A stretch of 64,000 nt of DNA, from assembly GCF_900116345.1 (NCBI RefSeq), contig NZ_FPAH01000013.1:1-64000 (forward strand), written 5' to 3'. Of the stretch, positions 29,189-38,073 are shown piece by piece. The position numbers were made by a program, and so were the translations under genes. The stretch comes from Succinivibrio dextrinosolvens (GTDB taxonomy: Bacteria; Pseudomonadota; Gammaproteobacteria; Enterobacterales; Succinivibrionaceae). Every line of letters begins with the position of its first letter. Position 1 is the first letter of the stretch. The notes under the pieces were generated by a model. It worked only from the letters and a program-made list of their open reading frames with translations, searched no databases and had not been told where the DNA came from.

Positions 29189-31065
29189 TATAGAACTCCG
29201 CGTCCTCCTGAGAATCTGAAGAGAGCGCCCTTCTGATGCTTAGCAATAATCTGGAATGCATCTCTTAGATGGTTTCTTTCAAACTGGCTTAAATCGTTTG
29301 GAACAATGTTGTTGGAGAGTTTCTCTCCGTTCTTCATGGCTTTAAGCTGGTGGTTGAATCTTACACTGTTGAGGAAGGTATATGCCTCTGAAAGCTCCTT
29401 GTATTCCTCTTCCTTTAAAAGTTCTGCCTTAACTGCAGCCTTTAAGCGCTCATAAGTGTCAGTTGTGTCTGACTGAGCACGGATACCGTATAGACGGGCC
29501 ATTTCAATAATCAGGTTGATAGCCTGTTTCTTGATGTTAAGGTATGGTTTGTTGTCTCCATCTTTAGTCAGCACAAACTGTCTGAAGGTGCCAACAGGAG
29601 GGGAAACTGCAGCTGAGATATTCATCAGTGTTGCCATAAAGCGGCTGTTGTTCTTCGCGGTTTCAATCAGATGCATGCGCAGCTGCTTTACTAAAAGAGT
29701 GTGACCGTACAGGCATCTCATATCTAAGAATACTGAGCTAGAGAGAATTGCATCCTGGTCGGTATCAGAAATCCATTTGGTGTAATAGGATTTCCATGTA
29801 TCCAGACTTGCCAGCCAGCGAGGATTTGATGCCATGAAGTTACCATCGCAAAGAGGATAGCCGCACTTATCAAGATTCTCGGTTACAAACTTGGCAAGCT
29901 TAACGAAGTATTCACGCTGTTCGTCGTTGAGTTCGGTCTTGGTAATAATGCAGTTGTCCTGATCGGATAGGAACTGAACCTCTGAACGAGCCTGAGAGCC
30001 TGCAGCCACGAAAGCGTAATCCACAGGTGCACGACCTAACTGTTCCTCTGCAATTCTGACAAAGGCCTGTGCAAAGTTATCTGCAATATGACTCATAACC
30101 TTCTGAATGGTATGAGGCTTAACGTTGGTGGTAACCAGAGTTTCAAAGATTTCCTTCTTCTGCTTGGATAGTGCAATAATCTTTTCAACATCTTTAGCTG
30201 TCTGCAGCTCCTGACACAGGTAAACTGTCTGCAGCTGAGAATTCTGAAGAAGACTGGTGGTTGAAACTGTTCCGAAGATCTTGTTGTTCTTCATGACCGG
30301 AATATTCTTGATGTCATACATCACCATCATTTCAAGGGCATCATAAACTGACTGGCTTGATTCGATAGTCATGAGGTTTCTGGTCATGATTTCATTGATA
30401 GGGGAATTGATATCCATGCTCTTGGCTACAGCTTTAAGAGTGATATCAGATTTGGTAACAACGCCTTTTAGCTCGTCATTCTCGATTACCACTGCCATGT
30501 CGGTGTTGTGTTCACCAAGTTTGATGGCAGTTTCTACAATAGTGGTTGATGGTGTAACGATGGCAAGATCGTGGTTACATACAGAGTCAATAGACTTAAA
30601 GGTGGAGGACTGTTTTTCCTCTTCAGAGATTTCGTCGGCATAATTATGAGAGGAGGACAGACGAACCCATTCTTTGGAGTCGAAATAATCTCCAACAGCC
30701 TTGTTCTTCTCAATCAGATAGTGAAGAACTCCTCTTGGAAGAAGGTAGAGCAGGGTATTCTCAAGGAAGACTGCCTTGTAGTCACTCTTTCCTTCCTTAT
30801 CCATCTGAGTGAAGCCGAAGGTATCACCTACACTGAATCTGCCGCGAAGTGAGCCGTCATTCTTATATCTGGTTTCCACAACACCGGCTCTAACCATGAA
30901 CAGGCCGGCACCTGCCAGAGTTTCATCCTCCAGAACATCACCAGGTGAATGGTAGGTGATCTGAATCTTGGTTGCTGTTGCATCTTTCTCAAGTTCACTT
31001 AACTGAGAGAAAGGGTATGTTTTGGAGATAAACTCGTATATGTTTGGTAATAAAGACTTATCCAT
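29188..31065 (-). CDS. cNMP-binding/CBS-pair/DUF294 nucleotidyltransferase protein
   Basis: A 625-residue multidomain protein. A cyclic-nucleotide-binding fold comes first (about residues 15-130, with GLFMVRAGVVETRY and VGDTFGF), then two CBS domains (about 165-285), then a GlnD-like nucleotidyltransferase with the motif AAGSQARSEVQFLSDQD near residue 355, and a C-terminal DUF294 helical domain. The Asp pair of the NTase motif is intact, so catalysis is likely. Such proteins are thought to sense a nucleotide and modify a target, but the reaction is unknown. Coupled by a one-base overlap to the DEDDh exonuclease. Confidence 0.85.
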   Translation of the reverse strand: MDKSLLPNIYEFISKTYPFSQLSELEKDATATKIQITYHSPGDVLEDETLAGAGLFMVRAGVVETRYKNDGSLRGRFSVGDTFGFTQMDKEGKSDYKAVFLENTLLYLLPRGVLHYLIEKNKAVGDYFDSKEWVRLSSSHNYADEISEEEKQSSTFKSIDSVCNHDLAIVTPSTTIVETAIKLGEHNTDMAVVIENDELKGVVTKSDITLKAVAKSMDINSPINEIMTRNLMTIESSQSVYDALEMMVMYDIKNIPVMKNNKIFGTVSTTSLLQNSQLQTVYLCQELQTAKDVEKIIALSKQKKEIFETLVTTNVKPHTIQKVMSHIADNFAQAFVRIAEEQLGRAPVDYAFVAAGSQARSEVQFLSDQDNCIITKTELNDEQREYFVKLAKFVTENLDKCGYPLCDGNFMASNPRWLASLDTWKSYYTKWISDTDQDAILSSSVFLDMRCLYGHTLLVKQLRMHLIETAKNNSRFMATLMNISAAVSPPVGTFRQFVLTKDGDNKPYLNIKKQAINLIIEMARLYGIRAQSDTTDTYERLKAAVKAELLKEEEYKELSEAYTFLNSVRFNHQLKAMKNGEKLSNNIVPNDLSQFERNHLRDAFQIIAKHQKGALFRFSGGRGVL

Positions 31066-31189
31066 GGCAACCCCTCGTTAAACTATGAGTTAAGTCTAGT
31101 GCAAAATAAAATATTATTCTTAAACAGGCTTCTTGTTTCAAAGAAAATCATTTGATTTGTTAATAAAAATATGAAAAAAATACTAACAC

Positions 31190-31218
31190 AAAAAAAGCCG
31201 GTAATTTTACTTACCGGC
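31190..31218 (-). terminator. Terminator of rne
   Basis: Minus-strand 8-bp stem GCCGGTAA/TTACCGGC with a 6-base loop, followed by seven T. It lies 25 bases after the rne stop. Confidence 0.92.
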
Positions 31219-31243
31219 TTTATTCTGTATTCTATATTAAACG

Positions 31244-33829
31244 TTAATTCTCAATGAAAGGATCTGTCTCACGCTGAGTATCAATAATCTTGGTAGCAGC
31301 GCTTGAGGTCTTGCCGTTTAAACCACCCGCTCTTGGTGAAGTTTCAACTGCATTACCCTTGTCAAAATCTCTTCCTGAAGGAACGTTTGAGTAATCAACA
31401 GGCTCAACTGTTGGTTCTGAAATTCCTTCAATGCCGTTTAACTCTGCATCACGAAGTCCGCCAACCTTGATTGAATATTCAATGTGCAGATCCTCGTTAG
31501 TGTTACGGCCTGATGGAATATTTGAGAAATCAACAGCGAAATCATTGCCCTGATCCATCTTTTCTTCAGTATATTCTCTCTTTGGAACCTTGTAAGGCTT
31601 TACTTCCTTAATCTTAGATTCACTAGCCTTTGGCTTTGGAGGAGTACTGATTCTTCTTGGCTTTGGAGCAGGAGTCTGCTCAGATGAACGCTGTTCATTG
31701 CGCTCTTCCTTGGCAGCTGATTCCTTTGGCTGACGACGTGAACGTGGCTCTTTTGCTGGAGCTTCTTCCGCAGCAGCGTTGCGAGCCTTACGCTGTCTTT
31801 GCTGTTTTGGCTGACGCTGTGGAGCCTCGGTTGACTCCTGTCGTGTCTGCTTCTCAGCCTTTTCAGCCTTCTCAGTACGCTCTGTCTTCTCAGCGCGTTC
31901 TGCTTTTTCCTGTTTTGCCTGTGAAGAACGGGAGTTCTGTTTTCCAGAATTTCTCTGTCCGCGCTTGTTCTGGGATTCTGAACGCTGCTTTGGACCTCTC
32001 TTCTGAGAACCCTTGTTGTTCTTCTTGGATGCTGGCTCTTCTTCCTTCTTCTGTACTCCGAATAAAGAACCGAAGAATGACTTGATTGAACCTATGATAG
32101 AACCTGGCTCATCCTGTACCTTGTTACGGCTGTTCTTAGCATCCTTCTTCTGTGCTGAAATCTTAGGTGCAGTCATAGTAGAAGAAATGATATCGCCGTT
32201 GATAGCAGGAGTATCATTGGTAGCATTGCTGATACCAACATTCTGTACAACCTTCTGCAGCAGAGGATTCTCAAGAATATTCTCAGCCTTCTGACGGTTG
32301 TCTTTATCAAGCTCACGAAGAACTTCTAAGCTGTGAATGTTGCTTTCCTTGCTGGTTGGAGTCTGGATGCAGCGGTTTACCTGATATTCCTGAGGCATAT
32401 AGGTTTTTTCAGGAATGATGGTGATTCTGGTCTGAGTTCTTTCCTCAATTGCAGCCAGAGCAGCTCTCTTCTCATTTAAGATGAATGTTGCTACTTCAAC
32501 TGAAGCAATTGCGAATACGTCACCTGCATTCTCCTTGTGAGACTCTTCCTCAATCAGTCTTAGAATTGACAGAGCTAGAGACTGAGTATCTCGGCAGGTA
32601 CCCTGACCGTTACACATAGGACATACATGAGAGCTGCTTTCCTCTAAAGATGGACGCAGTCTCTGACGTGACATTTCTAATAGACCGAAACGTGACAGTC
32701 TGCTGAACTGAATACGGGCCCTGTCCTGACGAACGGCATCTCTCATTCTGTTTTCGATTTCACGCTGATTCTTCAGAGGAGTCATATCAATGAAGTCGAT
32801 AACAACAAGACCGCCAACGTCGCGTAATCTTAACTGTCTTGCAATTTCTTCTGCAGCTTCGATGTTGGTCTGAAGAGCTGTCTCTTCAATATCGCCGCCG
32901 CGGGTTGCCTTTGCAGAGTTAACATCTATTGAGGTTAGAGCTTCGGTAGGATCGATAACAATAGCACCGCCGGATGGAAGTCTAACTTCTCTCTGGTATG
33001 CTGTATCGATCTGGCTTTCGATCTGGAACTTGCTGAACAGAGGAATATCGCCGTTGTACAGATGTACCTTTGATGCAAACTCTGGTCTTACAAGCTCGAT
33101 GTAGTGAAGGATCTGCTTGTAGGCATCCTCACTGTCAACTAAGATCTCGCCGATATCTGGTCTTAGGTAATCACGGATTGCTCTTAAAGCAATGTTGGAT
33201 TCCTGGTGAATCAGAAATGGTGCAGGACGGGTTGATGCAGCCTGTTTAATCATGCTCCATAACTTGGTTAGAATGGATAAATCCCACTCTAATTCCTCTG
33301 CACTCTTACCAACACCTGCAGTACGAACGATAACGCCCATACCCTCTGGTACGGTAAGTCCCTTTAAAGCAGCCTTAAGCTCGGTTCTGTCTTCACCTTC
33401 GATACGACGGGAGATACCACCTGCACGAGGATTGTTTGGCATCAGAACTAAATAGCTGCCAGCCAGTGAAATGAACGTGGTAAGAGCTGCACCCTTCAGA
33501 CCGCGTTCTTCTTTTTCAATCTGAACGATAACCTCAGTACCTTCTTTTAGAGCAGAACGGACTGAAGCGTGGTCATTGAAATTAGTGCCAGCAGGGTAAT
33601 ACTCGCGTGCAATTTCTTTTAATGGAAGAAAGCCGTGGCGGTCAACACCATAATCGACAAAAGCTGCTTCTAAGCTAGGCTCGATTCGAGTAATGGTTCC
33701 CTTATAGATATTCGCTTTCTTGTTGGCGTGCTGTGGAGATTCAATGTCTAGATCATACAGCTTCTGACCATCGACTAAAGCAACACGGATTTCTTCAAGC
33801 TGTGTTGCGTTAATAAGCATTCTCTTCAC
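31244..33829 (-). CDS. rne: Ribonuclease E
   Basis: An 861-residue RNase E, shorter than the 1061 of E. coli. The start is GTG (33827-33829) with AGGA nine bases upstream, giving [10 protein letters not shown] as in E. coli. The N-terminal catalytic half holds the S1 domain (about 35-120), the 5' sensor and RNase H-like parts, the DNase I-like site ([15 protein letters not shown]) and the Zn-link [10 protein letters not shown] that joins dimers. After about residue 530 the protein becomes low-complexity and rich in K, E, R, Q and A, as expected for the RNA- and partner-binding arm. The end carries two [16 protein letters not shown] repeats. A long structured leader precedes it. Confidence 0.97.
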   Translation of the reverse strand: MKRMLINATQLEEIRVALVDGQKLYDLDIESPQHANKKANIYKGTITRIEPSLEAAFVDYGVDRHGFLPLKEIAREYYPAGTNFNDHASVRSALKEGTEVIVQIEKEERGLKGAALTTFISLAGSYLVLMPNNPRAGGISRRIEGEDRTELKAALKGLTVPEGMGVIVRTAGVGKSAEELEWDLSILTKLWSMIKQAASTRPAPFLIHQESNIALRAIRDYLRPDIGEILVDSEDAYKQILHYIELVRPEFASKVHLYNGDIPLFSKFQIESQIDTAYQREVRLPSGGAIVIDPTEALTSIDVNSAKATRGGDIEETALQTNIEAAEEIARQLRLRDVGGLVVIDFIDMTPLKNQREIENRMRDAVRQDRARIQFSRLSRFGLLEMSRQRLRPSLEESSSHVCPMCNGQGTCRDTQSLALSILRLIEEESHKENAGDVFAIASVEVATFILNEKRAALAAIEERTQTRITIIPEKTYMPQEYQVNRCIQTPTSKESNIHSLEVLRELDKDNRQKAENILENPLLQKVVQNVGISNATNDTPAINGDIISSTMTAPKISAQKKDAKNSRNKVQDEPGSIIGSIKSFFGSLFGVQKKEEEPASKKNNKGSQKRGPKQRSESQNKRGQRNSGKQNSRSSQAKQEKAERAEKTERTEKAEKAEKQTRQESTEAPQRQPKQQRQRKARNAAAEEAPAKEPRSRRQPKESAAKEERNEQRSSEQTPAPKPRRISTPPKPKASESKIKEVKPYKVPKREYTEEKMDQGNDFAVDFSNIPSGRNTNEDLHIEYSIKVGGLRDAELNGIEGISEPTVEPVDYSNVPSGRDFDKGNAVETSPRAGGLNGKTSSAATKIIDTQRETDPFIEN

Positions 33830-33850
33830 GAGAAATCATCCTAATTTATG

Positions 33851-33922
33851 GTTTTCAAAAATGCAAAACCCTACCAGGCTCTGTTATAAGCAACCTTTCG
33901 GCAGAGCCAATGCATTGAAAAC
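33851..33922 (-). promoter_or_regulatory. Structured element in the rne leader next to the start
   Basis: On the minus strand this 72-base stretch folds as nested stems: GTTTTCA/TGAAAAC (7 bp), then ATGCA/TGCAT (5 bp, with a TTT bulge), then GGCTCTG/CAGAGCC (7 bp) enclosing a CC-GAAA-GG mini-hairpin. It ends about 21 bases before the GTG start. In E. coli, hairpins in the rne leader let RNase E cut its own mRNA; a similar feedback role here is inference. Confidence 0.6.
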
Positions 33923-34030
33923 AAGTTTTTCTTACACCTTTAAATGACGCGCCAATACTTTCTGAAAAGTGGGGTCGATTTATCGGCAACCTTAATCGTC
34001 AGTCTTTATCCTTCATGCATTCGTGCAGAA

Positions 34031-34058
34031 AGACGCAAGGCATCCCTTGCAGACGTCT
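34031..34058 (-). promoter_or_regulatory. Second hairpin in the rne leader
   Basis: AGACG-CAAGG and CCTTG-CGTCT pair into 10 bp with a 4-base bulge and a 4-base loop on the minus strand. It lies about 200 bases before the rne start and could be part of the same leader regulation. Confidence 0.45.
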
Positions 34059-34118
34059 GATTAGTTATAAGGCGAGTTGAAATCATGAACAATGCGATTA
34101 TCGCACTTCGCCGCCGAT

Positions 34119-34127
34119 ATTATGCCA
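34119..34127 (-). promoter_or_regulatory. Candidate extended -10 of rne
   Basis: Minus-strand TGG-CATAAT fits an extended -10 (TGn then CATAAT). No good -35 is seen. It would give a leader of about 280 bases, comparable with the long E. coli rne leader. Confidence 0.4.
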
Positions 34128-34515
34128 CAAAAGCTGTCTGTATACTTATCTTGCGGTGCAAAATTATCGTTTTTTTTGAAGTGTATCATGACAGCTTGAT
34201 TTTTGAATACTTATTGCTTGTTTTATAAGCCTTTTTATTTTGTTTAAAACTCTTTATTTCATCGTTTATTTTTTTTGAAGATGAAAAATCTGAGCATAAT
34301 TATTTTTATAAAAAAACTGTAGCTTTTTTTTCCGTATTGGTTTGAAATCCATTAGAAATGAAAATTGAAAGTGTCGTTTTTCAGCCTGTTTTTTCCTTAA
34401 ATGAGATCTCTGTCTGTTGACACGATTTTTCTGTCCTTGATTTTCAAGGAAAAATTAAAATCAATTTAGCAGGGTTTTAATGTACAATGTGTGCAAGTTT
34501 TTTAATAGGATTTTT
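34128..34515. other. Divergent rne/rluC control region
   Basis: Nearly 390 bases, strongly AT-rich, between the rne promoter area and rluC. The rluC promoter must lie here on the plus strand, but several T-rich stretches make hexamer choice ambiguous. No gene seen. Confidence 0.4.
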
Positions 34516-35487
34516 ATGTCAGATAAGCATGTTGTATCACACGGTGTAAGTTATAACACCGCTAATGAGGATGACGAAGGTCAGAGACTGGACAATTATC
34601 TTGCAAGAGTTTTAAAAGGGGTACCTAGAAGTATGCTTTATAGAATTCTTAGAAGAGGCGAGGTCCGTGTCAACAAGGGAAGAGTATCACCTTCATATAA
34701 GCTTAAGGCTGGTGATGTAATCCGTATTCCTCCTGTAACCGTTACAGAAGGTCCTGTTACCATTCCATCTTCAAATCTTCATTTAGTTCAGGATCTGAAA
34801 GACAGAATCCTCTTTGAGAATGAGGATCTGCTTGTGGTGAATAAACCTGCAGGTCTTGCAGCTCATGGCGGCAGTGGAATTGAATTTGGTCTGATTGAAT
34901 CTTTAAGAGCCCTAAAGCCAGAGCAGCGATTTTTAGAGCTTGCACATAGACTGGATAAGGAAACTTCAGGTTGTCTTATTGTTGCCAAGAGAAGATCTGC
35001 ACTTAGAAATCTTCATGAACAGTTCCGTCAGCGAATTGTAAAGAAACGTTATCTGACCTTAGTCCCTGGAAAATGGGATAGACGTGTTCATCTTGTAGAT
35101 GCTCCACTGGTCAGAAATGAACTTAGATCTGGTGAAAGAATGGTTGAGGTAAGCTTTAAAAACGGAGCTCCTTCTTCAACCGGCTATGATGTAGTTGAGT
35201 TTTTAAATGGCGCCACTCTGATGGCAGCTATGCCTCATACCGGAAGAACTCATCAGATTCGTGTACATTCTGCCTATGTAAAACATCCTGTAGGTGGTGA
35301 TGAAAAGTATGGTGACAAGGACTTCAATGCTTTCTTAAAATCCATTGGTCTTAAGAGAATGTTCCTTCACGCATTTAAGATCACCTTTTTAAACCCTGCT
35401 GATGGAAAGATGCTTAAGGTCGAAGCCCCTTTACCTCCTGAACTAGAGCAGGCCGTAGAGATCCTAAGAAAAAAGACTGATGTGTAA
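34516..35487 (+). CDS. rluC: 23S rRNA pseudouridine synthase RluC
   Basis: A 323-residue pseudouridine synthase; E. coli RluC has 319 and modifies 23S rRNA at 955, 2504 and 2580. The ATG at 34516 is chosen because TAGGAT sits just upstream; an ATG 12 codons earlier has no site. An N-terminal S4 RNA-binding domain (about residues 20-75, GQRLDNYLARVL) precedes the RluA-type catalytic domain with HRLDKETSGCLIVAK holding the catalytic Asp. The position next to divergent rne is the same as in E. coli. A HAD phosphatase gene follows after 5 bases. Confidence 0.93.
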   Translation: MSDKHVVSHGVSYNTANEDDEGQRLDNYLARVLKGVPRSMLYRILRRGEVRVNKGRVSPSYKLKAGDVIRIPPVTVTEGPVTIPSSNLHLVQDLKDRILFENEDLLVVNKPAGLAAHGGSGIEFGLIESLRALKPEQRFLELAHRLDKETSGCLIVAKRRSALRNLHEQFRQRIVKKRYLTLVPGKWDRRVHLVDAPLVRNELRSGERMVEVSFKNGAPSSTGYDVVEFLNGATLMAAMPHTGRTHQIRVHSAYVKHPVGGDEKYGDKDFNAFLKSIGLKRMFLHAFKITFLNPADGKMLKVEAPLPPELEQAVEILRKKTDV

Positions 35488-35492
35488 GAATT

Positions 35493-36221
35493 ATGCAGAC
35501 AGATAACAAATACTCTTATATAGATGGAAGAAGAGATCTTGTTTTTGATTCCTCTTTTCCTGAATTTAAAGACTCTATTAAGGCTGTAGTTTTCGACCTG
35601 GATGGAACATTAACCGATAGTATTACTCAGATTATTGACTGTACTCATAAGTCATTTTCTCTTCTGAGTTTGCCTCTTCCTGATGAAAGAGAAATAATGA
35701 GTACCATTGGTCTTGAACTAAGTGAAGGTATCAGACAGCTGCTTCCGGAAGAGAAAAAGCCCGAATACAAGAAAATCACCTCTTTCTATAGAGATGTTTA
35801 CCTGCAGTCTCCAGAACTTCAGATTGATACCCTTTTTGACGGAGTTGAGTCTCTGATGAAAAAAATCAGAGATAAAGGTCTGAAGATTGGTTATGCGTCG
35901 GGACGTTCTACTGCTGGTATTAAAAAGACACTGGATGCCACAATTCTAGGTGACTACTGTGATGCTATCTGTGGTGGTTCTGAGATCCCAAAACCAAATC
36001 CTGAGATGATGAATCTGATGGCTAAAAGACTTGATGTTCCTTCAGAGAGTATTTTAGGTGTAGGCGATTCATCTTTAGATATCAAGATGTTTATTGATGC
36101 CAATAACCGTTCTCTTGGTGTTCAGACAGGTGTATGGAGTGGAGATGCGTTATTTTCACTAAAGCCTGATATGATTCTTCCATGTGTTTCTGATATGGAA
36201 AAGTATATAGACCTCATCTGA
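35493..36221 (+). CDS. HAD-superfamily phosphatase (phosphoglycolate phosphatase-like)
   Basis: A 242-residue HAD hydrolase. Motif I is VVFDLDGTLTDS (near residue 33), motif II is GYASGRSTAG, motif III includes KPNPEMM, and motif IV is GVGDSSLDIKM. The cap domain between motifs I and II is helical, as in subfamily IA. A 30-residue extension precedes motif I. It starts 5 bases after rluC and is probably co-transcribed; HAD genes follow rluC in several gammaproteobacteria. The substrate is unknown. Confidence 0.85.
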   Translation: MQTDNKYSYIDGRRDLVFDSSFPEFKDSIKAVVFDLDGTLTDSITQIIDCTHKSFSLLSLPLPDEREIMSTIGLELSEGIRQLLPEEKKPEYKKITSFYRDVYLQSPELQIDTLFDGVESLMKKIRDKGLKIGYASGRSTAGIKKTLDATILGDYCDAICGGSEIPKPNPEMMNLMAKRLDVPSESILGVGDSSLDIKMFIDANNRSLGVQTGVWSGDALFSLKPDMILPCVSDMEKYIDLI

Positions 36222-36222
36222 T

Positions 36223-36251
36223 AAAAAAATACTCACTTAACAGTGAGTATT
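36223..36251 (-). terminator. Terminator between the HAD gene and the exported protein gene
   Basis: Perfect 10-bp stem AATACTCACT/AGTGAGTATT with a 3-base loop. The minus strand ends in a run of T, so it mainly stops the minus-strand gene; it may serve both convergent genes. Confidence 0.85.
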
Positions 36252-36271
36252 CTTCATAATTTTCCTGTTTT

Positions 36272-36961
36272 CTAATTGTCACACATAATATCGTTTACAG
36301 CTCCATGGCCTGCAATGAACAGAGGTGATTCATTGGTATGTCTGTCTGGAAGTGAAAGAATATTTACTGTGCACTTGTCGGTTACAGACTCCAGCTTCTT
36401 CTTATCATAGTAAAGACTGTCTATAACATTGAAATCCAGAATAACTGCACCGGTCGCTGCGGTATAGTAGAGGTTTCCTCTAAAGTCTTTTGATACGACA
36501 TCAACAGGAACACCTTCTAAAACCAGAGGCATCTGAGCAAGCTCTGATGCCAGAGAGTTTACAGTCCTGTTGTCTGCAATTTTAGAGAGCTGCTTGAAGT
36601 TTAAATAGATTCCGACATAGCTGGAGTTCTTGGCTTTGTCGTTCAGATTGACGGTAACAGAAGAGGAACCGTCATAGTTTTCAGTGGTGATGATGCCAAC
36701 AGTTGGTTCCTTGATGGTTCCGTTCATGGCTGCACTGCCATTTGGGTAGACAACTGCTGTTGCCTGAAATTTCTTTCTGGAGCTTAAATCCTTGGCGATG
36801 ATCTGTTTTAAAGATACACCGTAAACCTCACCTTTACCAAGAATAACCTGATAAACACCGTAATGTTTGGTTTCAAATCTTGATTCAATTGTATAGGCAT
36901 TAGCCATACCAATGGTGTAGAAGGCACATACACACATTGTAATGAAAGATTTTATAGTCAT
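36272..36961 (-). CDS. Predicted exported protein of unknown function
   Basis: A 229-residue protein with a signal peptide (MTIKSFITMCVCAFYTIGMANA, probable cut after ANA near residue 22). The mature part is beta-rich, with no motif I recognise; it contains one Cys pair (DKCTVN and the terminal MCDN) that could form a disulphide. The gene is convergent with the HAD gene and divergent from yceD. It sits where many gammaproteobacteria carry yceF (maf-like), so it is an insertion relative to that order. Function not assigned. Confidence 0.7.
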   Translation of the reverse strand: MTIKSFITMCVCAFYTIGMANAYTIESRFETKHYGVYQVILGKGEVYGVSLKQIIAKDLSSRKKFQATAVVYPNGSAAMNGTIKEPTVGIITTENYDGSSSVTVNLNDKAKNSSYVGIYLNFKQLSKIADNRTVNSLASELAQMPLVLEGVPVDVVSKDFRGNLYYTAATGAVILDFNVIDSLYYDKKKLESVTDKCTVNILSLPDRHTNESPLFIAGHGAVNDIMCDN

Positions 36962-37063
36962 GCGGCCACCTTAAAATCAGACAATTCCTTTTTCTAGTGT
37001 ATACTGTTAACTCAAAAATAATCAGAATTTGTATCAAATTTTCATAAATTTTAGGTAGATATC

Positions 37064-37597
37064 ATGGCGGATTTGGCCTTTAACGAAATAGTTAATTTTG
37101 AAAAACTTGTATCCAACGGTGCTGAATACAAAACTACAATTGATCCTTCATATTTACCAAGATTAGCTGAGGCCTGCAGCAGTATTCTTCAGCCGGTAGA
37201 GGTTGAGTTCAGGTTCTACGAGGATCTTCAGGGGCTTAGAACTATAGAAGGTACATTTAGCGCCAAGGTTCGTTTTGTATGTCAGAGATGCCAGAAAGAG
37301 TTTGACAAGGTTATTTCTGGCAGCTTCCAGTCAACCTGTGATGAGGAGAAAGCCAGAAGTCTCAAGCTTGATGAGAAGCTTGATATTGTTGAGCTGAATG
37401 AGGATGGAACCTTTAACCTTCTATCCTTCCTTGAGGACTGTATCCTTCTTGAGATTCCTTATATTACTTCACACGATGAGGATGATCCTGACTGTGTTAG
37501 TTCTGATGATAGCTGGTCTTTTGGTGAACTAGCCGAAGAAGCTCAGAAGAATCCCTTTTCTGCTCTTGCCGAGTTGAAGGATAAATTCAAAAAATAG
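37064..37597 (+). CDS. yceD: YceD/DUF177 protein (23S rRNA accumulation)
   Basis: A 177-residue DUF177 protein. The conserved core with CQRCQKEFD (Cys-X2-Cys) near residue 75 and the late GELAEEAQKNPFSALAELK end are typical. YceD is linked to correct 23S rRNA levels and is nearly always just upstream of rpmF, as here. A separate promoter lies between yceD and rpmF, so the two are only partly co-transcribed. Confidence 0.92.
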   Translation: MADLAFNEIVNFEKLVSNGAEYKTTIDPSYLPRLAEACSSILQPVEVEFRFYEDLQGLRTIEGTFSAKVRFVCQRCQKEFDKVISGSFQSTCDEEKARSLKLDEKLDIVELNEDGTFNLLSFLEDCILLEIPYITSHDEDDPDCVSSDDSWSFGELAEEAQKNPFSALAELKDKFKK

Positions 37598-37666
37598 TTT
37601 TTCACTTTATTAATTAAAGAGTTAGTGGTATTAGCAAGAGTAAAATAATGTTATTAAGTTTTTTGC

Positions 37667-37695
37667 TTGAAAATAATTATTTATCCAAGTATAAT
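37667..37695 (+). promoter_or_regulatory. Promoter of rpmF
   Basis: TTGAAA (37667-37672) and consensus TATAAT (37690-37695) with a 17-base spacer, 105 bases before the rpmF start. The distance leaves room for a short leader. Confidence 0.8.
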
Positions 37696-37799
37696 ACCGC
37701 GATTAGTGCCACAGATGGTGGTTAAAGTTAGTTAAAAATCAGAGAAAGCGGGGCATTCAAGTTCTCCGCAAATTAAGTAAATTTTAGGAGACAATAAAA

Positions 37800-37982
37800 A
37801 TGGCTGTTCAGCAGAACCATAAGTCCCGTTCACGTCGTGACATGCGTCGTTCACACGATGCTTTATCAGCAATGCGTTTATCAATTGATAAGACTTCTGA
37901 GGAAGTTCATATTCGTCACAATATCACCAAGGGTGGTTACTACCGTGGTGAGAAGTTAAACTTAACTCCTGCTAAGGCTTAA
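37800..37982 (+). CDS. rpmF: 50S ribosomal protein L32
   Basis: A 60-residue basic L32 protein. The N-terminus [20 protein letters not shown] and the later GYYRG match the family. This version lacks the CxxC zinc pairs found in some L32 proteins, so it is the zinc-independent form like that of E. coli. The ribosome site AGGAG precedes the ATG, and a terminator hairpin follows before plsX. Confidence 0.96.
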   Translation: MAVQQNHKSRSRRDMRRSHDALSAMRLSIDKTSEEVHIRHNITKGGYYRGEKLNLTPAKA

Positions 37983-38036
37983 GTCATAACTTTATTTTGT
38001 CGATAAGATTCTTATCAAGTATGAATTAATGGAGAA

Positions 38037-38068
38037 GGGCATAGGGACAAAGTCTCTACGCCCTTTTT
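38037..38068 (+). terminator. Terminator-like hairpin between rpmF and plsX
   Basis: GGGC-ATAGGGAC and GTCTCTAC-GCCC pair into about 11 bp with one mismatch and an AAA loop, followed by five T. It ends only 5 bases before the plsX GTG, so it should reduce readthrough into plsX and may mask its ribosome site. Confidence 0.75.
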
Positions 38069-38073
38069 GAATT

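Noticed and set aside
31657..32085. 142-residue plus-strand frame within rne
   Set aside because: Antisense to the low-complexity arm of RNase E; composition explained by the rne codons.
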